A stretch of DNA of 54,641 bases from Paraphysoderma sedebokerense (lineage: Eukaryota; Blastocladiomycota; Physodermatomycetes; Physodermatales; Physodermataceae). Every line of letters starts with the position of its first letter. The first letter of the stretch is position 1. Of this stretch, positions 23,978 through 36,600 are shown piece after piece. A program made the position numbers and the translations under genes. The DNA is taken from the NCBI GenBank assembly GCA_025602915.1, contig JAHLJZ010000124.1, forward strand, positions 1-54,641. The letters are read 5' to 3'. The notes under the pieces are model-generated. The model had not been told where the DNA came from and made no database searches. It was given only the letters and a program-made list of their open reading frames with translations.

Positions 23978-24005
23978 CACGTGACTTAAGTGGTTGTGTC
24001 ACGTG
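23978..24005. promoter_or_regulatory. Two CACGTG boxes in the REXO4/MMUT bidirectional promoter
   Basis: The 11-mer CACGTGACTTA occurs twice, at 23978 and 24000, exactly 22 bp apart (about two helical turns), within the 219-bp gap between two divergent start codons. CACGTG is the core site of bHLH factors such as Cbf1, USF and TFE. Identical flanks and helical phasing argue for a real site. The factor bound is unknown. Confidence 0.65.
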
Positions 24006-24096
24006 ACTTAGTCTGCAGTTGTTGTCGTTCCTCCCTCGGCCGCTTTTCCATTCAAAAATACACTCTTGTCATTCTCTCGCCCCTCCTCTCTCCAAG

Positions 24097-27000
24097 ATGC
24101 GGATCAGGAATTGGCACCCTCTTTGGAGTAAAGCTTATTTGAGCACTTTGAAAAGTTACTTTCGCCTTTCTAGGGTAATTGCCGATCTAAACTCTCTTCA
24201 GCACCTCGGCCCCGCCAATCTTGGTGGCTAAGCCCTACGTTCTTTCTCGACCTTCGGCAGTCTTACAAATCTATGTATTAAATTCTATTGTAGGATCAAA
24301 ACATAATCAGCAAGGCCTTCGCTTCAACCTATCGAGTTCCGCTAAACGAAGAATGGGCTAAGCTCGCCACAAAAGAGCTGAAAGGAAAGGATCCAAAGGA
24401 AAAGCTGACTTGGCACACTGCCGAGGTGAGTTATATCTAAGCCCTTAATACTAACGATCATATAAGTGAGGCAGCTTGTGGAATCGAGTTATGTCAGTTG
24501 GAAAACTATGCGGCAGACGATCTATTTTTTGGTTGATCGCGGAAATTTCCGCAACCGACACGCCACAGACGACAATCGGTCGAATAGATTTGCAAAACAA
24601 GGGGATCATATTTTAACATTGCCATTCTCTGTCTTAGGGTGTCGATGTAAAGCCATTATTCACATCTGCGGACACAGAGGGACTACCGTACATAAAAGAC
24701 GAAATCCCTGGGGCATTTCCCTTCACTAGGGGTCCTTATGCCTCCATGTACACTGTGAGGTGAACTTGAAAATTATCTATGATCGTTTCTCTAAATTTCT
24801 GACTGATCTAAATTGACAATCTTTTTAGACCTTGGACTATTAGACAGGTGGGAATTGTTTTTGACTTGATTCTACCTTCAGCTTCAGCTAGTCATCCCAC
24901 CTAATCGATGATCTGTTACAGTACGCCGGGTTCTCAACTGTTGAAGAATCCAACGCATTTTACAGAAAGAATTTGGCGGCCGGACAACAGGGGCTCTCTG
25001 TTGCTTTTGACCTTGCCACTCATCGCGGTTATGATAGTGATCACCCGCGAGTCGTGGGTGATGTTGGTATGGCTGGGGTTGCGATCGACACAGTAGAAGA
25101 CATGAAAGTTCTGTTTGATGGGATCCCCCTTAACAAAATGTCAGTTTCCATGACCATGAATGGTGCTGTATTGCCAATATTGGCGTTCTATATTGTTGCT
25201 GGTCTAGAGCAGGGTGCAAAATTGCATGAACTGAGCGGAACTATCCAAAATGATATTTTGAAGGAATTTATGGTTAGAAACACCTTCATCTACCCGCCGG
25301 ATCCAAGTATGCAAATTATTGCCGATATTTTTGAATTTACGTCTAAGGTTGGTTGTTTGCTGGTATTCAGCCGCCAAGTGCTTTCAGCGGAAGTGTGTTG
25401 ACAAAACCTTAAAAATCAGAACATGCCAAAGTACAACTCAATTTCCATCTCTGGCTATCATATTCAAGAGGCTGGTGCGGATGCCGTTTTAGAACTGGCC
25501 TTTACTTTGGCTGATGGTTTAGAGTACGCACGTACTGGTTCGTAAAGCGTCCGATTTTTATGCTGAGTCACGGGCGATGATTGTATTTATTTTCTTTGTA
25601 AAGGTCTGAAAGCAGGGATGTCCATTGATCAATTTGCTCCACGATTAAGTTTCTTTTTTGGGATTGGAATGAACTTCTATATGGTAATTACAAGTACAGG
25701 TTTTCAATGGTGTTAAATAATTTGTACTTATAAAGCCTTCGTAGGAAATTGCCAAACTTCGAGCAGCGCGTCGCCTTTGGGCTAACCTAATCAAAGACAA
25801 CTTTCAACCAAAAGATAAGAAATCGATGCTTCTCAGGACTCACTGTCAAACATCCGGTTGGTCGCTGACTGAACAAGATCCGTATAATAATGTAATCCGA
25901 ACTACAGTCGAAGCTATGGCTGCCGTCCTGGGTGGTACACAGTCGCTTCATACAAACGCGCTAGATGAAGCTGTTGGTTTGCCAACTGAATTCTCTGCCC
26001 GCATCGCCAGAAATACCCAATTGATATTGCAGGAGGAAGCAATGATACCGAAAATTATTGATCCTTGGGGCGGTAGTTACATGATGGAAAGTTTGACTAA
26101 TGCCTTGTGTGAAAGTGCCATGGAAATTATTAATGATGTCGAGAAAATGGGTGGAATGGCCAAGGCAGTCGCCAGTGGAATGCCAAAGTTGAGAGTTGAA
26201 GAGAGTGCCGCAAAACGTCAAGCTAGAATTGACAGCGGGCAAGGTAATATATTTATAGTTGAGCTAGCCAATGACTTCGCTAACTGTCTTTTAATTCTCC
26301 ATCTGCCCGCCTCTTTTAGAGACCATCGTGGGAGTCAACAAATACCGACTCGAAAAAGAAGAATCGATTGAAGTTCTCCAAATTGATAACACGCGTGTTC
26401 GAAATGAGCAAATTACAAGGATGAATAAAGTGAAGGAAAATAGAAATCAGGAACAGGCAGAATTTTGTCTGAAGAGGTTAGAAGATTGTGCAAAGAATGG
26501 AAACGGGAATCTATTAGAATTGAGTATTGAAGTGAGTGTCAACTTTCTTTCTGAACGTCCTGGGCAGTAGTATCTTTGAAATTCATTCAATGTCGCCAGA
26601 TTTTGGATTTTTATTTTTTCGTCGATGTCGCTTTTTACTAACTATGCATAATCCACATGATAGGCCGCTAAAGCGCGTTGCACCCTCGGAGAAATTTCGT
26701 ACGCTTTGGAGAAAGTCTGGGGTCGTCATCAACCGTTGACTCGAGTCGTCTCCGGAGCATATAAATCGGAGTACGGCTCCGCCGATGAGATTAAGAAAGC
26801 TTTGGATATGGCAGAGGTACTATATTTTAGGCATTTCGGCTTGCGATTGAGTAGCATAAGTTGACACTGGTTATGTGTTCAGCAATTCCAACAAAAAGAA
26901 GGACGTCGACCGCGTTTGTTGGTTGCCAAGATGGGACAAGATGGACATGATCGTGGCGCAAAAGTCATTGCCACCGGTTTTGCCGATTTAGGGTTTGACG

Positions 27001-27464
27001 TTGACGTTGGACCTCTATTTCAGGTAATTGGCATTCCCTTTATTTATGTTGCGGTTTAGTTCGAATTATTTATACTGATGTGATTCTGATCGTCTTCGAC
27101 ATATTTTAGACGCCAGCTGAAGTGGCCCGTCAAGCTGTGGACGCTGATGTTCACGTCGTCGGCGTCTCTTCACAAGCTGCCGGTCATAAAACCCTGGTGC
27201 CCGAGCTTGTGTCAGAATTGAAAAAGTTAGGAGCTGCTGACAAATTGGTTGTGTGCGGCGGGGTCATCCCTCCACAAGATTATGAATTCCTGATGAAGGC
27301 GGGAGCTTGCGCCATCTATGGGCCAGGTGAATTCTCTGTCTTATGCCTACTCCGATTGTTGCAGGTTTCTAACATTTTATTACATAGGAACCAAAATTCC
27401 GGAAGCCGCCCAGGAGGTCATCCAAAAGATTGGGGCAGCATTAGCCAAGCAACGTACTGACTAA
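24097..27464 (+). CDS. MMUT: Methylmalonyl-CoA mutase, mitochondrial
   Basis: This is adenosylcobalamin-dependent methylmalonyl-CoA mutase, which isomerises methylmalonyl-CoA to succinyl-CoA in propionate, odd-chain fatty acid and branched amino acid breakdown. The N-terminus ([20 protein letters not shown]) is basic and lacks acidic residues, as a mitochondrial presequence should. The TIM-barrel substrate domain contains [44 protein letters not shown] and [11 protein letters not shown]. The C-terminal B12 domain has [17 protein letters not shown], where D-x-H-x-x-G supplies the lower cobalt ligand. [14 protein letters not shown] and [14 protein letters not shown] follow. Exons include 24097-24174 and 24294-24425; about a dozen short introns interrupt the gene. 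Most Dikarya lack cobalamin enzymes, and some early-diverging fungi retain them, so this gene supports the lineage placement. It shares its promoter with REXO4. Confidence 0.96.
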
Positions 27465-27694
27465 AGCATAGATTTTTTGTATCAAATTTTCTATTACACT
27501 TGCTATGCATCACATGGCTTGATCCATTTTCGTTACCGATTAATATTTGTTTGCTACTATATTGTTAGAGGATGCATGTGATTTAAGATAGAGGTAGATT
27601 ATGTTGTAGCGCAACGAAACTATAATAAATGCGGACGGGCAGAAATACAATTAAACATGCTTTATGTTATTTGATTCATTTACAGTGTACAATT

Positions 27695-30600
27695 TTACAG
27701 ATGATCCAATGAACTCGACGCGCTTTCACTTTCCTCGCTCGTTAAACTAACCAAGCTATCCTCGCCTTCAAGCTTCTCATCAGTCAGACCTTCTAACCCA
27801 TCGGCTGTTAAGAAACTTGTATCAGTCTTTCTTGTGACTTCGTCGTCCTCTTGTCCTTGGTCTCCCTCTTTCGGGATATCCTTCGTTGCGCTGAGACGAA
27901 TATCATGCGATAAGGCTTTTCCAGGTTCACTCTCCCGTCTATCGTGGTCCGAATTGACAGTATTCCAAGCTTCCGGCAGAATACCAATCTGTTTATATAT
28001 TCTCAACGCGCTACTTATTACTGCTTCCACTTTCAACGCACCATACACATGAACCAATTCCGGAATCTTATCTTTCGAAATTCCAATCCAGTCGAGAGAC
28101 GGCGTTGCCTCTCCCATCATTTTAAGCCTTGGTTCAATTTGAGGAGGGGATATTGCTTTAAATTTTATAGTCGAATCGGACTTGTCGGTTTGAGGCGAGG
28201 AACCTGTGACATTGTTCGGTGATTTCGAAGTGGAAAGAATATCGAGAGAAGTTAACTCTGAAGTGTTAGAGAGTTGCTTATTCGATTGTTCAAATAATGG
28301 TGACGGCGGAATGGATTTTGAGGCCAAGGGTGGCATTGATTGTGTCGCGATCGGGAATGATGTTTTCAATGGAATTGTAATATTGTATTGCGTTGCTCTT
28401 GTGATTTCTTCCGCATACAATCCCACTAAATCTTTTAGATACTTATAAACGTTCCAATTATATGCCATATCAATGGCACCGTCGAAATCCGTCAAAAATG
28501 TATAATCCACAGTCTTCTCAATTGTGCTATATAATGATCGCATTGCGAGGTCTGTTGCGGGACATAACACAATACTTTTTGATGCCGCGTTCGAGACATG
28601 TTCTATCCAATTGTCGACATTGAATTTCTGAGCGTCGGAAAGTGGAAGTTTCTTCTCTGATGTCGATTTCAGTAGCATAAGCTGAGCGAAGTGGCTATTG
28701 AGGTTTCGGGTGATTGTTGACGAGTCGTTATCGACGGAGCGGGAAAGATGAAGGAAAAATCGTTCAAGGGTGAGTTGAACACAATCTGTGTTGTGGAAAT
28801 AATCATGAAAGAAGGCAATTCGGGTGTGTCCGAGGAGGATAGTAGCACTCCCAGCCACACTGATAGGAATATCGTTTATCACTAGATCTTGCTCACGAAC
28901 AGGAGTTGGACTTTTGGTTCGAGCCGGAGTTTCAGACTCGATGTATGAACGAAGCCTCTTCTCTTCTACGAGCCCTGACAGCTTTTTCATTAGTGCGAAG
29001 ACAGTAGGAACGGTCTTCAACCCTACCAGTATCGTTCCATCCCGAATCTGACCCTTTACGTCAATGGTTAAAACTGGTGAATCAATCGACAAATCATTCC
29101 AACCGCTTGAAAGGGCTATTCGTGGACCGATCATTCTGGCAACTAGTATTGTATCGTATTGGTGTTGCACATTGGCGACAACCAAGTCGGCAGATGTCTC
29201 GGCTGTAGTAGCTGTACGGACTGCTTCCAAATTCATAATCGGTGCGGACGATCGGACGATAGTTCTGATCCCTTTCACACTGAAACCCCCAAACACACGT
29301 CCTTCTGATCGTAATTCCACGGCGCCTATCAGCACCAGCAAGTCCTGAAGCTGCGCCGGAAGTACGGTAAGGCTGCAGCTACAATCTAATACCTTGCAAG
29401 TGACTTTCCCAATGCCTTGACTAAGGTCGGCTGACAATGTCACAATGGGAAGTTGTACTGCAACATCGAATTGGAATCTGGTGGATCCACTTTCGGAAGT
29501 TGATGGGACAAGCTGCTCCAGATGACCCGAGTCCGCATTTAGGGAAGAATGTTCTGGCTCTCGTGCACCAAAAAACCATGCTTCTTGAAACACGAAGAAA
29601 TCTTGTAGATGACGAATGTTAAAAGCTCCCTGAACTTCTGGTACACTTAGAAGCAACGATAGCTTCGTTGTTTCGGGAGAACGGTTGATGCTTCCATTTA
29701 ATGAAACATCTTTGATACCAAGTTTTAAACACTCTTCCGGAGAAAATGCGTGTTGCAGAACAGTCGTAGCGTTAGTAATAGATCCGATAACGCTTATTAT
29801 ATCGCACCCATTAATTTCTGGAGCAGAAATCAGAAGGAAATCAGCAGAATACAATTCCAAAACTGTTGCAACTTTAGTTCCAGGATGACATCGAAGCTCT
29901 AATCTCGAACGATCGATTTTCACGGCTACTGTTATCTTTGTGCCGACATTTGACACTGCGACCGGGGGGAATGCACCAGACGATACTTCGCCAGGAACTT
30001 CGCCTGCTTTAGGGTCTCGCATTGACAACGCATCTTTCAATCCCTCTAGCACCTCAATAACAAATGGAATCAATGATGGATGTATGATATTCTCGCTTGG
30101 ATGGATATATATTTCGAAGTGTGCTCGTTGCTCGATAAATATACGTTGCGGTTTCGTTGAACCTAAAACTAATTGCGCACTGCTTCGAACTGAAAACGCC
30201 GGAAAGATCACAAACTCGATCTGATCCTGCTGCTGCCTTGCGTCACCCGGTGCATCCAACCCGACTTGTATAAAAGACGGTTTGATAGAGGAAAACAGCG
30301 TACGCCGTGATGCTTTCCTACCCTGGCGCTTGTGCGAGTCTCGATATTGTGGAACAAATTTGCATTGACCAGAATCAAATTCGAATACGGCTTCAACACA
30401 GAACTCTAAGGCTCCACTCTCTTCTGGTGATACGTCTTCCTTCACAATTTCTGCCTTTGACGTATATGATTCATCGGGTGTTATATCTCCAAATCTGCTT
30501 TTGCTAGTTTCCCACACATCCATTAGCTTGCCGATATAGGAAGCAATGGAGCCATCGATTTCCATCTCAAAGCCATTAACCTTCGCTTCAACGTTAAGAA

Positions 30601-33600
30601 TTTGCCTTGAAACCGACGACTCTATCAACACACGGGACTCAATATTCATGAGACCAAATCTATTGCATCGGGAATGATATGAAGCGTAAAAATTCTTTTC
30701 CACGTTCTGATCAAAAAGTGGAACAAACTGAATCGCCAAATCTTTAACTGCCCCTTCGCTAATCTTACCGCGCTCAGAAGTGATGTCAAATGTCCGAATG
30801 GTGAGAAGAAATGCAGGAGACTTGGATGGGATAGAGTCAGGCAAACGAGGCAAACTCTCTGGCATTGCGACAGAGTTTTCACTCATGGTGAGCGGTATGG
30901 CTATACCTAAGTTATTCAGCTGAAACGATATGACGACATGTTCAAGAATGTTCGTGGCGACCTTCTTTTTTGGCAATTCAACATTGAGAGAGTCCAAGAT
31001 CAGCTTTGTATTGTCGGCTAGTTTGGTCAGCTCTGTCGCCTTTAAATGACTCCTTCTGCGTAATTCACGGGCATAGTATACCCAAAAATCAACAATAGCG
31101 CCGATAGCAGCTGGCTGAGCCACACATTGCAACTTATGAATGTTGATGAACAACTCAGACAGTTTAGATGAGACGGGTCCTCTTCGTGGGGTGAAGTTTT
31201 GAATATCGATACCCAACAGAATGTAGGCTAAACGACATTTGCTATCCAACCAATATTCGAGCACTCTAGAAGAAGGGTCCGCGATGTTATGAGATACGGA
31301 TAATGAAGTTGAGTGCGCCGACATCTTCCATTTCATTGCTTCTTCTGGTGTTCCGTTTGATTTCATTAAACCTTCAATCATTTCCGATTCTAATAACAAA
31401 ACCGAATAGGGGCTGATAACCGCCAGTACCAATCCTTCAACGGAAAGCTTAATCGTAAACGGATTTCCTTTGGAAGATTCTTTTAAGTTATCACTCTCCG
31501 AAGCTTGCTGAAATTGTTTGTGATGTCGAGTAAATAGAAAAAGCTCTAATAGATCGTTTATCTCACTACTGAGCACAGATTGTGCGGTCAAAAGTTGGTC
31601 TATCATAGCAACTGTTAAGGTCGATGTAACGACATCGAATGATACGAATGAATCGAACGAAGATGAATGCGAGCTTCCTGTCCAACTCTGTTTGTAGGTT
31701 CCAAAAGTTCGAATGGTTGGAATACTGAAAGTGGCAATTTGCTGTAGAGTCGCTTGAGAAGTTGGATTCTCGTGTAGTATTTTGTTCTGCTGTTTCGTAA
31801 TAAAGCGTAACTCTTGTTTGTCAAACTGGCACGAGTAACCAATATTTGAGAACCTTTGATGTATCGTATCGTATTCAGCGCGCGAAAATACCGTCATAAC
31901 ATCGTAAAATTGATATTGCACGTTGAGCGAAGGCAAAATGTCAGATTGGAACAGAATGTCTGTCACAGACAAATTGAACTGGGAAGTCTTGCTGTTCGCA
32001 ACAGGCGCAGACGAAGAGGCAGCACTCGAGTGCAAATTCTGTCGGTCCCACTCATCCAGGATCTTTGAATATAAAAATCCATAACTCGGAAGGTTTTCAG
32101 AAGACCACTCGTCAACGAAAGTATACAATTTAATCAAACTTTGCGGCAATACGACCGAGACCATCTCGATATTCATGAATACGTCCAAAAACTCCTCTGA
32201 GTCTGCAATCTTCTTACTTTTCTTCCCTTTGAACTTCGTACGTGTAACTGCATCGAGGGAAATGTTGTGCACATCGGTTGATACCAAGCTATTGTATCCC
32301 ATATCGAGCCCTCGTTCCAACATGTAAATTCCGATACATTCGACAGTCGCGTCGACAGAATTTAACAGAGTTTCCAAAGAGTCACCTCGTCTAGAAGACC
32401 CGGAAATACCAGCCACGTTTGACTCTCTCCCTCCCGACGAAGATAAATGCAAATTTTTAGCGATGCCTGGACGGAGACCACCGGCATAGTCAATGAACGA
32501 GACTCGAAAACCATCGAGCTGCATCTTCATCATCAGATTATGAGCGAAGGCGGCAATATGCACTGTCTCCACTGCGGCCACTAAATGGACCATGACATCG
32601 CAACGCCCATTCCCAGAGATTTCTGTCGAACCGGTAATAGGTTTCCGCGATGCAATTTCTGGCGCACTTTTGATTTTCGATAAATCCCCCATTGAATGAT
32701 CATCTGACAAATCAGCGACCTTTGACTGAAACACCCGATAAACGAGAAGTACATGTTTCAAGAGTGCGAGGAAATTCGGGTCGAGAGAGACATCAACACG
32801 TTGTAAATCAAAGCAAACGGTAACATCAAGATATTTAACAGACTGACGACTTCCATCCGCGGATGACGATTTGATGTCTGGCTGAGGTTTATACACAGCG
32901 ACAGCATCAATATTCAATGGTCCACACAAAAAAAAATTCTCTTCATCTTCCTGTTCAAAAATGCAGACACTAACTTCACCGATACGGAAGGCACTGCGTG
33001 AGCTCTTTGCTTTAAATACTGCGTTAAGGAATGAGAATCGTTCGGAATTGATTTCCTGTCCGGTTTTGCCAAACGCGTTCGGGAAATCTTTCCTTTCTTG
33101 GAACAAATCGCTTAAAAATATACAGTCCCGAATGTCTCCGATTTCCCACTGGCGCCAGCTCCCAAAACCTTCAACTGTTCTCTTAAATAGCGCCTCCGAA
33201 TGCATATCTAACATACTTCCCGTATTGATTTTGTCCTTGATCAAAGAAGCGTCGTTTGTTGGAATACTCCTCAAACAGTGGCGGACATGACCTAATAATT
33301 TCCACCCCACGTCATTCTGAAATGGACGTACGCCGGCTCTCCACAAGTTAGAAGGCTGGCTTAGGAAAATCGGATCGCTGTTTTGGAGCGAAGCGAACGA
33401 TTGCTGTCCAATCTCGGATACCAATAACTGAATCTGCTTCGCGCGAACGTCGGAAAATTCGGTGAAGATTTTTTGAAGATCCCGTAAAAATCCGAACCAT
33501 GTATATGTCGCACCAGCCAGTATTTCGAAAGTCTGGTTGATCAGGATTGAAGAACATTCAGACAACCCAAAATCAAGGACGGCGAGATCTTCATCATGTT

Positions 33601-36600
33601 GATTTTGGGCCATTGTAACTTGAAAATCCTTTATCATGGCGTCGAATACTACCGGCTCATTGAAATATGCATTGGAAATTACGTTTCCTTTTTCTTCGCT
33701 ATCGAACTGACATCGATTTTTGGGGATTCCAAAAATGCCGATAGCGTTCATGCTGCCAAGGAATCTAGCATTGGCCCCTAACCGATCAAAACTTGCTATT
33801 ATTCGCATATCAGTGATTAGGTCGGAATCCGTCCGCAAGGCGTTTGGTTTCAAAGAGATGGGAGATATGGATGTCATTGACAGCCTAACGAGTAAGCGCT
33901 CCATGATGACTTGAGCAGAGCACAGGACAGAGTCAGACAAATCGTAGCGCGTTCGTAAACCGGGTTGTTCGTCATTACTTGTCGTCAAATCATCCGGGAG
34001 CATGACATCTTGAATGGAGTGCAATTCCATTTTTGGAATCGATACTAACGCCATTGACTTAGAGAACGTTGGTAAATATGAACGGGTAATTTTGCGAAAG
34101 TACGAGAGATATGCTTCATCAAGGATCGACTCTAAATCTACGTCCTAGTATGGGAATTAGCATCTAACTTCGGACTCTTCAACTCAAGTAATATCATACC
34201 TCTCCGTCAGCAGCCCTCATGATTTCAAGGACATGCTTTAGTATTATCGGCGTCAAAAAAAGTCGGAGGGGAGAAGTAGAATCAAATATAATTGCGGAGA
34301 CATCATCACTGGTGTTGCGTCCTCCCGGAGTCTTTCCACCATCGGTATCTTCCATGCTCGGGCCACTGAAGACACTTTCAGCACCAGTGGTTGTCGAAGC
34401 CTTAGGGTTCATATCGGCGTAGCGAGTTTGGGCGTCACTCACTTCAACAAAGGTTACTACAACGGGTTTGATTGACGAATAGTGATGCCCCTGCGATAAA
34501 TGCTGTCGCGGAACGAGATGATAACGCTTTAGATAACGTCGATACGGGATGGACTCAATTTTTTCATCGTTAGCTATGACGGAGCTTTGAGCTGGGTATG
34601 GCTTGACTTTAGCAGGAGAAAGAAACTCTAAGTCTGTGCTTGATTGTCCATGACTAAGTTCAAGTGAATCGTTTGATAGAGGCATATTATTGTCACGATC
34701 GCCCGAGTGATCTCTGAATAATCATGTTAGTTTAAGGTGGAGTGGACCTAAACAAGCGGGAAACGTACGCGATATCTGCAAGATCGGACGCGGACAAGAA
34801 GGGATACGGGGAACGGTCTGATTCTGAAGTAGTGATGCTGAATAAATCATTTGTGCTATCGAAATTCTGTGATTTCGAGGCAGAAAGCGTTTGACCAAAC
34901 CCATGCCTGCCTTCCTCCGAACGGCTAATATCGCCGACAGGCATGGATATTTCATCGTCCAAATCTAGGGAAAAATTAGACTCACGGACGAATAGACATG
35001 AATATCATCACGACGTACCAGGTCGCATAATCTCGGCGGAAGGCGCAAAAAAACCGTTCGGATGGTTCGGATGATTCCAGGAACCTCGTTTTCTTCGAAT
35101 TTCTGTGAAATACAAACATTACTCGATTGTCATTTGCATGTATGCTGGTTTTCCATACCTGCTGCCTCTGTGGGAGATATACGATCCATATAAAAGGACG
35201 ATATTCTTAAGGTAGGAAAGTCATTCTTTTGAAGGAATTCCAACTGATCCAACTCAATTTGTGTCCAATTCTCAAGCCGTCGATAAGTAAGCAGCTGAAA
35301 ACCAGTACTGATGTTTGCCACCTCAAACCATGAGGAATCACTACTTTTAAACTAAAGAATATTTTAGTTTTGAGACAGATCGGCGGGTAAAATTAAAAAT
35401 TACCTTATCCCAAGCTTCGTCTAATATGTCACGAGCTAACGTCAACTGCTTGACAAAAAATTTCGGTGCTTCCATGGCTAACTTTGAGGTGTAACCACCT
35501 TTGACCAAATTGTCATACCCAACTGAAATCCCTTCTTCGAACAGAACTTTCATCACGCTGTTTTCAGTTTGAATGGCTATATCTATGGATCCAATATCTA
35601 AGCTGGCCAATAACACATCCAAATCAATCAAAGGCGGTTCACACAACATGTTGTCTAAATCATAATAATGAAAATTGAAAGATTCGATGAACAAATTCAG
35701 CCCTAAAATGAAAGAGGGTTCCATGTTGCCAGTTATTGACGCCATATGAAACGAGTAATTCGATAAGTAAACACTGGAGTTCGGAGGAGGACCGAACATT
35801 CTATGTCCGTGAAAGGTGAAAGAACTCAGATATAGAGTGTTTGCAGATTCAATCTCAATCTTTCGTGCCGATGAATGAAAATACCGGCCGGTTTGAGTAA
35901 GCGGGCTTCGAGACCACACCAAAGGACTGCATGCAATGCAAATATCTATGGGGGCGCGTTAGCTGGACGAGCCAACAGCATGGGAGTATTATAATATCAG
36001 TATTACCTTGATAAATATGAATCCCCCGACTTTCAATCTGCATTTCTCGATATTTGATGGTAGAGAAATTCTGACATGTGTACAGATTCTCTGGAAGGAT
36101 AAATGCACCGTCCTCCATCGTTAGATTTAGATGAACTTCAAAAGGATTCGAAAGAGTCTATGTTGAAGAGTGAGAAATGATGCTATCGGACGTAGATACA
36201 GGATAAACCTACATTGTGTAAAAAATTTGTGGCTGCAACGCTAATTCCTTCATTCCTTCTGCGACGATACTCGTCTAGAGTCGTAAAGTTGGTTGACACA
36301 CCGGCATAATTATCAACTAGCAAGAACAAATATTTCATCAAAAAGCCCCAAAGCGTTATATTAACGCCGGAGATTTTGCCATTCATGGACATGGAGTCTA
36401 GGGACACCCCATCGATGATATTATTGTACTCGTAGGTCCCTACAAGAAGAGTGGCTCAATGCGATAATAAGCAGGGTACAGAGAAATTATGCTAGATACC
36501 TTTAAACTGAAGGAAATTTATCGAAATCAAATCTCTTTCTTCGACTTTCAAAAAACTTCCGACAGTGTTGCTTCCGGGCAAAGATAGATGAGCAACCGTT

